NCBI GenBank assembly: GCA_016705245.1
Contig: JADIYM010000020.1
Location: forward strand, 62,001-126,000
Origin: Blastocatellia bacterium
GTDB lineage: Bacteria > Acidobacteriota > Blastocatellia > UBA7656 > JADIYM01
Direction of reading: 5' to 3'
Length of the DNA stretch: 64,000 nt
The notes below the pieces were generated by a model. The model ran no database searches and had not been told where the DNA came from. It saw nothing but the letters and a program-made list of their open reading frames with translations. Below, piece by piece: positions 34,330 through 41,560 of the stretch (the first letter of the stretch is position 1; each line of letters opens with the position of its first letter). The translations under genes and the position numbers were made by a program.

Positions 34330-34646
34330 GCGCGAGTACAACTCGATTCACATGGTCGCGGAGTTGCTCGAGAGCATCGCCTCTGTCGAAGTCCAGATGA
34401 AGGAGTACCGACGAGCCGCCCGGCTCTTCGGAGCGGCCGCCGCGATCCGGGACGCTGTCGACATTGCGGTTCATCCGGAGGATCGCGAGGAGGTCGAACG
34501 AGACCTTCGCGGCGGTTGCCGAGGCACTGGAGGCCGACGAGTTCCGCGAGGCATTGGACGAAGGCCGCGGAATGTCGATCGAGGATGCGGTCTCTGATGC
34601 AGTGGCTGCTCGTGAGACGGGGCGGCCAGGCGTGTCCGGCGCGTAG
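34330..34646 (+). pseudogene. remnant of the C-terminus of a TPR/AfsR-like regulator
   Basis: Two reading frames together give a piece of about 100 residues typical of the C-terminal end of TPR-containing ATPase or LuxR/AfsR-type regulators. The first frame has LLESIASVEV, then EYRRAARLFGAAAAIRDAV and HPEDREEVERD. The second continues with AVAEALEADEFREALDEGRG and MSIEDAV, ending with TAG at 34644-34646. The switch is at about 34501-34503, a single-base frameshift. No upstream ATPase or DNA-binding part remains. It is best read as a decayed gene fragment. Confidence 0.65.
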
Positions 34647-34655
34647 GTCAGGGCG

Positions 34656-35033
34656 TCAGTTCGCCGTCGACTCGTCCAGCGTCTTGATCTTCAGGATGAT
34701 CCCGGTCACGCCGATGCCCACGATTACGAGCGCCAGCCGTACGCCGCCCATGTCGACCCGGTAGGCGGAGACGAGCAGCGAGGTCCAGAGGATCAGGATC
34801 GTGACGACCTTGGCGCGGACCGGCATGCCGCGACGCTCCTTGAAATTCCGGATGTAGGTTCCGAGCACACGATTCTGCATGAGCCAGTCGTGCAGTCGAT
34901 CGGACCCTCGTACGAAGCACGCGGATGCGAGCAGCAGGAATGGCGTCGCGGGAAGCAGCGGCAGGATCGCGCCGAGGATTCCCAGTCCGACGAACAAGAT
35001 CCCGAGGACGTTGAAGAAGACTTTGTTGGCCAC
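34656..35033 (-). CDS. DUF454 (YbaN-like) inner membrane protein
   Basis: A 125-residue membrane protein of the DUF454/YbaN family, function unknown. The family start is recognisable as FNVLGILFVGLGILGAILPL followed by LPATPFLLLASACF, then a charged helix (SDRLHDWLMQNRVLGTYIRN) and two C-terminal membrane helices. I prefer GTG 35033 because family proteins begin just before this first helix. The longer ATG frame from 35093 adds a poorly conserved Cys-rich leader. It ends 10 nt from the TPR remnant on the other strand. Confidence 0.85.
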   Translation of the reverse strand: MANKVFFNVLGILFVGLGILGAILPLLPATPFLLLASACFVRGSDRLHDWLMQNRVLGTYIRNFKERRGMPVRAKVVTILILWTSLLVSAYRVDMGGVRLALVIVGIGVTGIILKIKTLDESTAN

Positions 35034-35192
35034 GATGTCCCGGTGCCGGCATGGAAGCTCGGCACCCAGAAGAGTACACCCGGGCGCCGACATAGCGCAG
35101 TGTCCGCGAGTCCGGTTGAGCATCAGTACCGGCGCGGTAGCGCTCGGGTCATCCCCGAGCTCAGGCGGCCGACTGCAGGCGGACGGCTCCTT

Positions 35193-35795
35193 TCAATCGG
35201 TGCGCGCGTTCGCCTTGCGGTAGGCCTTCGCGAACTTGCGGACGAAATCGCGCACGGCGCGGTCGGTGTCGGCGCCAATGCGTCGCTTGAACGACACGGT
35301 TTCCACAAATCGACTGGACCCCGTGGGCTTCAGAAAGGAGCCGATGGCGTATCGGTAAGTACGCGGGTCGGGGTCGTCGGGAGCAAGCGTGTCGATGGTC
35401 CGGGTGCTGTTCCGGGCTGAGTCGACGATGTCGGGTCGATTTGAGGGCGGGAATCGTTCCCTCGGCGCCGGACCCGCCGGCGTCGACGAAAGACCCGTAT
35501 CGGCGCGGCCGGCACGGTCGCGATCGAGTTTCATCGAGTCGGAACCGATGGTTGTCGAGAAACGAAGGACGAGCGAGGCGTCTTCGGCACGCTCGACGAT
35601 TGTCAGTTGAGGAAGTTCGGTGCGGAGGTTCGTGACGATGGCGTCGCGCAGTTCGGCTCGTATTTTGTTGTCGACGAAGACGCTCGCGGCGCCGCGAAGG
35701 TCCGACTGCGAGCCCTTGCCGACCGCTTCGATCTGGGCGGTCGCCGTCGGCGCGAGCGCAAGCAGTGTGGCGAGGCCGAGTAAACGAAGGGCCAT
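35193..35795 (-). CDS. exported protein of unknown function
   Basis: A 200-residue exported protein with a signal peptide (LRLLGLATLLALAPTATA). The mature part has an alpha/beta segment (FVDNKIRAELRDAIVTNLRT and ELPQLTIVERAEDASLVLRF) that recalls periplasmic proteins computing on a lipoprotein-like domain, then a charged, variable middle and a helical C-terminus. I do not recognise the family. The ATG at 35795 follows AAGGAG at good spacing. The neighbours are DUF454 downstream and an IR-A repeat upstream, so it is probably monocistronic. Confidence 0.75.
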   Translation of the reverse strand: MALRLLGLATLLALAPTATAQIEAVGKGSQSDLRGAASVFVDNKIRAELRDAIVTNLRTELPQLTIVERAEDASLVLRFSTTIGSDSMKLDRDRAGRADTGLSSTPAGPAPRERFPPSNRPDIVDSARNSTRTIDTLAPDDPDPRTYRYAIGSFLKPTGSSRFVETVSFKRRIGADTDRAVRDFVRKFAKAYRKANARTD

Positions 35796-35862
35796 GATCG
35801 CTGCTCCTTCCGGAACTGTTCGGGGGCGAACTGTCCAGGACGAATCGTACTCCCAAATGCTG

Positions 35863-35954
35863 CTCCGTGGCTCGGTGTCTCCGCGCCTCCGTGTGCGTAG
35901 CTCTTTCAGGTTCCAGAAGAGCTACGCACACAGAGGCACAGAGGCACGGAGCCT
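35863..35954. repeat. IR-A palindromic repeat, copy 7
   Basis: Arms with TGTGTGCGTAGCTC and GAGCTACGCACACAGAGGC around CTTTCAGGTTCCA. It ends 4 nt from the stop of the ECF42 sigma gene. Confidence 0.92.
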
Positions 35955-35958
35955 CGAA

Positions 35959-37224
35959 TCATCCGCCCGCGCAGGCCGCCGCCCTCAGTTCGAGCACCTC
36001 GCGTTCGCGAGCGTTGCGCGTGAGTGCCGCCGCGCGCTCGAACGCGAGTCGGGCCTCGTCGAGCCGCCCGAGCTTCTCGAGGAACTCGCCGCGCACGGCG
36101 GGCAGCAGGTGGTATCCGTCAAGCCTTGGCTCGTTGACGAGCGCATCGGCCGCCTCGAGCCCGGCAGCGGGGCCCTCCGCCATCCCGATTGCCACCGCAC
36201 GGTTCAGTTCGATGACCGGCGACGGCTGAAGGCTCGCAAGCTGCGCGTACAGGTTGGCGATGCGGCTCCAGTCCGTCGCCCCCGGAGCGACCGCACGGGC
36301 GTGACACGCGGCGATGGCGGCCTGCAGCGCGAACGGTCCCGGTTCTCCGCCGAGTGCCGCCGCGCGTTCGAGCGCCGCGAGGCCGCGACGGATGAGGAGT
36401 TGATCCCACCGCGATCGATCCTGGTCGTTGAGCAGCACGGCGTCGCCCGAGTCGTTCGTCCTCGCGCGCGTACGCGATGCCTGGATCTCCATGAGACCGA
36501 CGAGGCCGTGGACCTCTGCTTCCTCCGGCGCAAGCTCGGCCAGGATTCGGCCAAGTCGAAGGGCTTCCTCGCAGAGCGCCGGCCGCATCCAGTCGCCGCC
36601 CGCGGTCGCCGCGTAGCCCTCGTTGAAGATGAGGTAGAGGACCTCGAGCACCGACGCGAGCCGTTCGTCGCGTTCGGCACCCCGCGGGACCTCGAACGGG
36701 ACGTGGGCGTCCGAGAGAGTTCGCTTCGCGCGGACGATGCGTTGCGCGACGGTCGTTTCGGAAACGAGATACGCGCGGGCGATCTCATCGGTCGTCAGCC
36801 CACCGAGGAGTCGCAGCGTGAGCGCCACGCGCGCATCGGGCCCGAGCACCGGGTGGCAGGCCGTGAAGACGAGCCGGAGGAGGTCGTCGCCGATGTCGTC
36901 GTCGATCGCCGCATCGAGCCGGTCCACGGCGCCCTGTTGCCGCTCGTCGAGGTCACGGCCGATCTCGGAGTGTGTGCGATCGAGCAGCGGACGACGTCGG
37001 ATGTGATCGATGGCCCGGTTCCGCGCGACCGAGGCCAGCCAGGCACCGGGCTTCTCGGGGACACCGGACTCCGGCCACTGCTCGAGCGCCGCGACGAGTG
37101 CATCCTGCGCGAGCTCTTCGGCGAGGCCGACGTCGCGCACGATGCGCGCGACGCCGGCGATGATTCGCGCGGATTCGATCCGCCAGACCGCTTCGATCGT
37201 GCGATGTGTTTCAGAAGCCGCCAC
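35959..37224 (-). CDS. ECF42-type RNA polymerase sigma factor with C-terminal TPR-like extension
   Basis: A 421-residue sigma factor of the ECF42 group. Sigma regions 2 and 4 occupy the first 180 residues (RIVRDVGLAEELAQDALVAA, ASVARNRAIDHIRR, RLLGGLTTDEIARAYLVSET). The long C-terminal extension (about 230 residues) is the helical DUF6596/TPR-like part typical of the group (LIFNEGYAATAG, SPVIELNRAVAIGMAEGPAA, YHLLPAVRGEFLEKLGR), thought to replace an anti-sigma factor. The GTG at 37224 lies 53 nt after a DGPF/YCII gene, the usual ECF42 partner. A TGTCGA-type promoter precedes that gene, suggesting autoregulation of the pair. Confidence 0.94.
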   Translation of the reverse strand: MAASETHRTIEAVWRIESARIIAGVARIVRDVGLAEELAQDALVAALEQWPESGVPEKPGAWLASVARNRAIDHIRRRPLLDRTHSEIGRDLDERQQGAVDRLDAAIDDDIGDDLLRLVFTACHPVLGPDARVALTLRLLGGLTTDEIARAYLVSETTVAQRIVRAKRTLSDAHVPFEVPRGAERDERLASVLEVLYLIFNEGYAATAGGDWMRPALCEEALRLGRILAELAPEEAEVHGLVGLMEIQASRTRARTNDSGDAVLLNDQDRSRWDQLLIRRGLAALERAAALGGEPGPFALQAAIAACHARAVAPGATDWSRIANLYAQLASLQPSPVIELNRAVAIGMAEGPAAGLEAADALVNEPRLDGYHLLPAVRGEFLEKLGRLDEARLAFERAAALTRNAREREVLELRAAACAGG

Positions 37225-37277
37225 GGCTCCCGATCAGACCATCGACGCGCGAAACGGGCAAGCGCGAGGAGGCGAGG

Positions 37278-37709
37278 CTACGACTTCGCGCTGTCTCGGT
37301 ACGCCTGCTCGGCTTCGAGGACGGCACGGCCCTCGTCGGACGTGATGACTGGCTCGAAGTCCGCCATCTCGCCGACCTGCCGCAACTCGACCTCGGTTTC
37401 CTCGTTCATCGGATTCGGACAGCGCTTGAGCCATTCAACGGCCTCGTCCATCGACTTCACCTGCCAGAGCCAGAATCCGGCGATGAGCTCCTTGGTTTCG
37501 GCGAACGGTCCGTCGATGACCGTGCGCTCCGCGCCGGAGAAGCGGACGCGCTTGCCCTTCGAGGTCGGGTGCAGCCCCTCGCCAGCCAGCATGACGCCGG
37601 CCTTGATGAGTTCTTCGTTGTATTTTCCCATCGCGATGAGCAGCTGCTCGGTCGGCATGACTCCCGCTTCGGACCTCTCGTTCGCCTTGATGATGACCAT
37701 GACTCGCAT
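37278..37709 (-). CDS. YCII-related (DGPF) protein
   Basis: A 143-residue YCII/DGPF-family protein. The signature DGPF lies in TVIDGPFAETKELIAGFWLW, and the N-terminus MRVMVIIKANERSEAGVMP is typical. DGPF proteins are nearly always encoded beside ECF42 sigma factors and are their main targets; their biochemical role is not established (the related YciI fold may be an enzyme or binding protein). The ATG at 37709 follows AAGGAG. The gene is first in a two-gene operon with the sigma factor. Confidence 0.93.
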   Translation of the reverse strand: MRVMVIIKANERSEAGVMPTEQLLIAMGKYNEELIKAGVMLAGEGLHPTSKGKRVRFSGAERTVIDGPFAETKELIAGFWLWQVKSMDEAVEWLKRCPNPMNEETEVELRQVGEMADFEPVITSDEGRAVLEAEQAYRDSAKS

Positions 37710-37791
37710 GTCGTATCTCCTTGAAATGATTTCGTTTGGGCGGGACGACCGGCCGGAGGTGACCCAATCATTTCCGCCCTTCTACTTTAGC

Positions 37792-37818
37792 GTCGAACGC
37801 CGATGTGCGAAATCGACA
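37792..37818 (-). promoter_or_regulatory. predicted ECF42-dependent promoter of the DGPF-sigma operon
   Basis: On the minus strand TGTCGA (37813-37818) and CGAC (37792-37795) lie 17 bp apart, about 83 nt upstream of the DGPF ATG. ECF42 targets are known to have TGTCGA at -35 and CGA/TC-type -10 sequences. A 12-nt direct repeat GGGCGGGACGAC (37738-37749, 37819-37830) brackets the region. Confidence 0.6.
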
Positions 37819-37878
37819 GGGCGGGACGACTTTTTTCAGGACGACCCGGTCGCTACCGGTTCTGATCTTGCCAGCGCT

Positions 37879-37991
37879 TTCCTTTGCGCCTTTGCGCCTT
37901 TGCGCCTTTGCGAGTCCTTTGCGTCTTTGCGAGAAACGCGTCCGCGAGGATGTTTCTCGCAAAGACGCAAAGGACTCGCAAAGACGCAGGG
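37879..37991. repeat. IR-C palindromic repeat, copy 2
   Basis: TTTGCGCC units in the left arm and CGCAAAGA units in the right, with the inner TTTGCGAGAAAC/GTTTCTCGCAAA arms well paired. Confidence 0.9.
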
Positions 37992-38285
37992 GAAATGACC
38001 CGCCGCCGCCCGGTACTCCCGCCGCCCGACCTCGCGCTACACTGGCCTCACCAGGTGGCGCTCACGCGGCTCGACTGCATGGTCGGGTCGGCCGGCAGGC
38101 GGGCTACGTCGAGGAATCGATCCTGCTGCGGGCTGGCACGTCGGCCGGATCGCGGACCGATGCCGAGGACTTCACGGCTTCACGGCTCGACGGCGAGCAT
38201 GGTCTCGAGTTCGGGACGCTGTCGCCGCAGACGCCATTCCCGGCGCTCATCGACCGCGCGCTGCCCTAGTTTGCGGCGGGTCTGG
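37992..38285. other. segment between two IR-C type repeats
   Basis: An open plus-strand frame ends at 38269 (...FPALIDRALP) and has a protein-like tail (GYVEESILLRAG, DGEHGLEFGTLS), but it has no family I recognise and no start outside the repeat. It may be the end of a decayed gene trapped between two palindromes. Confidence 0.3.
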
Positions 38286-38384
38286 TCTCTGCGTCTCTGT
38301 GAGACCTTTGCGTCTCTGCGAGAAACTCACTTTCGGAGGGGTTTCTCGCAGAGACGCAGAGGTCTCGCAAAGGCGCAGAGGAAA
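38286..38384. repeat. IR-C' palindromic repeat, copy 2
   Basis: Arms contain TGCGTCTCTGCGAGAAAC and its mirror plus mixed CGCAGAGA and CGCAAAGG units, linking the IR-C and IR-C' types in one element. Confidence 0.9.
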
Positions 38385-38415
38385 GTACGCGCTCGAAAGG
38401 AGCCGGCGACCTCTC

Positions 38416-39981
38416 CTACGCCCAGAGCTTCTCGAGCAGGGGGCTGTAGCCCTGGACGGCCGTGCGCTGCATGAAATGCGTGACGCCGCGCAGGCCGCCG
38501 AGCTCTTCGCCGCCGCCGGCGCGTCCCGGTCCACCGTGCACCATCATCGGCAACACCGCGCCCGGACCGGGTGAATGCTCGGCCACCTTCTCGCCGCCGA
38601 TCGTCAGTCGGCCGTGGTACGGGCCCGCGCCCGTCACGAACGCCCGCGCGATCTCGACGTCGTCCGTGTAGATCGACGACACGAGCCCGCCGCCACCCAT
38701 CCGGATCGCATCGATGAGCGCCTTCGTTGAATCGGCTCCGCCCGTCGCATACGGCAGGATCGTTGCGACCGGACCGAACACTTCAAATCCGTGAACCTCC
38801 GCGCAGTCGAGACTCGGCGCCACGAGCAGCATCGGCGACAAGAAAAACCCCTTCTCGCCGTCGACGCCGACGAGCGACCCCCGCCCGCCGTCGCCGAGCA
38901 CCACTTCGCACGTCGACCGCAGCCGGTCCACGCCCGCCTTCACATCCCTCAGCTGTCGCGCCGTCGCGAGCGGTCCCATCCGGACCTCTGAGAGTCCCGG
39001 ATCGCCGACCTTCGTCTCGGCGATCCGGTCCGCAAGATCCTCGCGCACCTGCGCGACCAGACCCTCCGGCACGAAGACGCGGCGGATCGCCGTGCACTTC
39101 TGCCCGGCCTTCTGCGTGACGTCTTTCGCGACCTCGCGCAGGAACATCTCGTAAGTGTCGCTGCCGTGTTCGACGTCGGCGCCGAGCACCGCCGCGTTCA
39201 GGCTGTCGGCCTCGACGTTCACCCGCGTGTTGTTCCGGACGACGGCCGCGTGCGAGCGGATCATCGCGCCCGTGTCGCTCGAGCCGGTAAACGCCACGAC
39301 GTCCTGGGAGTTCAGGTGGTCGAGCATGTCGCCGGCCGAGCCGCACAGGAACGTCATCGTTCCCTTCGGCATCAGGCACGCATCGGCGAGCAGCTCGGCG
39401 ATCCGGTACGCGACGACCGCCGTGCTCGTGGCCGGCTTGGTGACGACGGGCATGCCGGCGAGGATCGCCGTCGCCGCCTTTTCGCCGAAGCCCCACGCCG
39501 GAAAATTGAACGCGTTGATGAAAACCGCCGCGCCCGTGAGCGGCTGGTAGATGTGCTGGCCGACGAGCTTCGGACTGCGCGTCAGCTGCGACGATTCGCC
39601 GTCGACGAGGATCTTGCGGTCCCCGAGCTTCTCGCCGAGCTTCGCATACCACGAGAGCGTGCCCGTCGCGCCGTCGATGTCGAACTTCGCGTCGCCGCGC
39701 GTGTTGCCGCCGTTGGCGATGGCGAGATCGACAAGCTCCTCGCGGAACTTGTGGATTTCGGACGCCATTGCCTGGAGGAGCTTGCCGCGCTCGGCAAACG
39801 TCATGTCGCGAAGCGCCGGGCCGCCGACGTCGCGCGCGTGCGCGAGCGCGGCGCCGAAATCGATGCCGCCCGTCGTCGTCTCGGCGAGGACCTCTTCCGT
39901 CGTCGGGTTCACGAGCTGGGCGAGGTCGCCCTCGCCCTCCACCCAGTTGTCACACACGTAGCTCAGCAGTCGATTGGTCAT
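38416..39981 (-). CDS. boxD: 3,4-dehydroadipyl-CoA semialdehyde dehydrogenase BoxD-like
   Basis: A 521-residue aldehyde dehydrogenase related to the ALDH part of PaaZ and to BoxD, which oxidises 3,4-dehydroadipyl-CoA semialdehyde with NADP in the aerobic benzoyl-CoA route. Blocks seen: NPTTEEVLAETTTGGIDFGA, VFINAFNFPAWGFGEKAATA (substrate loop), VVAFTGSSDTG (NAD(P) motif) and GQKCTAIRRVFVPEG with the catalytic Cys. The ATG at 39981 is the family start; the open frame continues upstream only because the IR-A repeat and the opposite side of boxB lack stops. It is third in the boxC-boxB-boxD order and is separated from boxB by the repeat. Confidence 0.88.
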   Translation of the reverse strand: MTNRLLSYVCDNWVEGEGDLAQLVNPTTEEVLAETTTGGIDFGAALAHARDVGGPALRDMTFAERGKLLQAMASEIHKFREELVDLAIANGGNTRGDAKFDIDGATGTLSWYAKLGEKLGDRKILVDGESSQLTRSPKLVGQHIYQPLTGAAVFINAFNFPAWGFGEKAATAILAGMPVVTKPATSTAVVAYRIAELLADACLMPKGTMTFLCGSAGDMLDHLNSQDVVAFTGSSDTGAMIRSHAAVVRNNTRVNVEADSLNAAVLGADVEHGSDTYEMFLREVAKDVTQKAGQKCTAIRRVFVPEGLVAQVREDLADRIAETKVGDPGLSEVRMGPLATARQLRDVKAGVDRLRSTCEVVLGDGGRGSLVGVDGEKGFFLSPMLLVAPSLDCAEVHGFEVFGPVATILPYATGGADSTKALIDAIRMGGGGLVSSIYTDDVEIARAFVTGAGPYHGRLTIGGEKVAEHSPGPGAVLPMMVHGGPGRAGGGEELGGLRGVTHFMQRTAVQGYSPLLEKLWA

Positions 39982-39997
39982 AATGCTCAGCGAAGAA

Positions 39998-40110
39998 GAG
40001 CTTCGCACACAGAGGCACGGAGGCACGGAGACACGGAGACGATCAATCAGGGTGGCAGAGAGTCTCCGTGCCTCCGTGCCTCCGTGCCTCTGTGTGCGAA
40101 GCGTCTCGTT
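39998..40110. repeat. IR-A palindromic repeat, copy 8, inside the box operon
   Basis: Arms of GCACACAGAGGCACGGAGGC units (39998-40040) mirrored at 40061-40110. It occupies the spacer between boxB and boxD and carries no stop in the boxD frame. Confidence 0.92.
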
Positions 40111-40121
40111 CTCCCGTTTGG

Positions 40122-41558
40122 CTAGTTCCTCATGAACTTCACGTATTCGAAGTCCAGCGGCTGGCCGTTGATGCCGCGCCGGGGCGGCGCGATCCAGTTG
40201 GCGAACTCGCCCGCCTTCGTGCACGAAACCATCAGCGACTTCACGTAGGCGAGGTCCGCCTTCGTCGGAAGGAACGAGTCGCGAAGCCGGTCGTATTCTG
40301 CCGGATCGAGCAGGCTCCCCTGCGGATCGAACGGCATGTTCGCGTAGATGCCGACCTGCCGATTGAACCGCTGCGACGGAAGCGCCAGCTTGAAGTCGAT
40401 GCCCGCATCCGAGAGCGTCTTGTTCCACCGCTCCACGGCCCGCTCGCAGTCCTGTGCGTAAGAGTCGCGCAGCACGAGGTTCATCGCGCGGCGCATCGGG
40501 ATCTCTTCCTTCGACATCCGGCCGCCGCCGACCGGCGCGTCGATCTCGTAGACGCCCTCGAGCGCGAGATGGTCCGGCCAGCGCTTGTCGTCCGACTCCT
40601 GGAACCGGCCCTTGAGGCTCGCCGCAAAATACGTCGCCGCATTCGATGAGTCCTCGCCGCCGAAGAGGTCGAGCGACGCCGTGTACCACTCGTTGACGTA
40701 CTTCTGGATGATCTCGATCGGCACGCCGCCCACAGTCGTGACGTCGCCGTCCGCCGCTTCCTTCATGAGCTGAGCCGTCCGCTCGACGACGCGGCCGACG
40801 CCGGTCTCGCCGACGAAGAGATGATGTGCTTCCTCGGTCAGCATGAACTGCGTCGAGCGGGCGAGCGGATCGAACGCCGATTCCGCGAGCGCCGCGAGCT
40901 GGAACTTGCCGTCGCGGTCCGTGAACATCGTGAAGCAGAAAAACGCGAGCCAGTCCTCGATCGGCTTGTTGAACGCGGCGAGGATGCGCGGCGAGTCCGC
41001 GTTGCCGGAGCGCCTGACGAGCATGTCCTCCGCTTCCTCGCGGCCGTCCTTTCCGAAATACTGGTGCAGCAGGTAGACCATCGCCCAGAGGTGACGGCCT
41101 TCCTCTACGTTCACCTGGAAGAGGTTGCGCAGGTCGTAGAGCGACGGTGCGCACTTGCCGAGCAGCCGCTGCTGCTCGACCGACGCCGGTTCCGTGTCGC
41201 CCTGCGTCACGATGATGCGCTTGAGCTCCTTGCGGAACTCGCCGGGGATCTCGTTCCACGCGGACTTGCCGATGTTGTCGCCGAACGAGATGAGCTTCTG
41301 CTCCTCGCGCGGGGTCAGGAAGATGCCCCAGCGATAGTCCGGCATCTTCACGTAGTCGAAGTGCGCCCAGCCGCCCTTGTCGACGCCGACGGCGGTGCGG
41401 AGATAGACCTGGTCCTGCTGGAAGCCCTCGGGCCCCATGTCCATCCACCACTGGAGGAAGTTCGGCTGCCACTCCTCGAGCGCGCGCTGCAGTTTGCGGT
41501 CGCCCGCGAGGTTGACGTTATTCGGGATTTTCTCGGTGTAGTCGATCGATGCGGACAT
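40122..41558 (-). CDS. boxB: benzoyl-CoA 2,3-epoxidase subunit BoxB
   Basis: A 478-residue BoxB, the diiron oxygenase that forms benzoyl-CoA 2,3-epoxide together with the reductase BoxA. Diagnostic features: the N-terminal IPNNVNLAGDRKLQRALEEW, the iron-ligand motif EEGRH at 152-156, a Glu/His pair in LTEEAHHLFVGETG, and DFEYVKF at the C-terminus. It matches the normal length of the family. The ATG at 41558 has GGAGGAG upstream, and only 2 nt separate it from the boxC stop, so it belongs to the same mRNA as boxC. BoxA is not in the window and must be elsewhere or replaced. Confidence 0.96.
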   Translation of the reverse strand: MSASIDYTEKIPNNVNLAGDRKLQRALEEWQPNFLQWWMDMGPEGFQQDQVYLRTAVGVDKGGWAHFDYVKMPDYRWGIFLTPREEQKLISFGDNIGKSAWNEIPGEFRKELKRIIVTQGDTEPASVEQQRLLGKCAPSLYDLRNLFQVNVEEGRHLWAMVYLLHQYFGKDGREEAEDMLVRRSGNADSPRILAAFNKPIEDWLAFFCFTMFTDRDGKFQLAALAESAFDPLARSTQFMLTEEAHHLFVGETGVGRVVERTAQLMKEAADGDVTTVGGVPIEIIQKYVNEWYTASLDLFGGEDSSNAATYFAASLKGRFQESDDKRWPDHLALEGVYEIDAPVGGGRMSKEEIPMRRAMNLVLRDSYAQDCERAVERWNKTLSDAGIDFKLALPSQRFNRQVGIYANMPFDPQGSLLDPAEYDRLRDSFLPTKADLAYVKSLMVSCTKAGEFANWIAPPRRGINGQPLDFEYVKFMRN

Positions 41559-41560
41559 GG

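Noticed and set aside
35620..37998. A plus-strand frame of 792 codons
   Set aside because: It lies opposite the ECF42 sigma factor and DGPF genes, is full of Arg/Ala/Ser and matches no family; it is a GC-rich shadow.
39982..41472. A minus-strand frame of 1018 codons that would fuse extra sequence to BoxD
   Set aside because: The part upstream of ATG 39981 is the IR-A repeat and the boxB region in a wrong frame; BoxD is complete from 39981.
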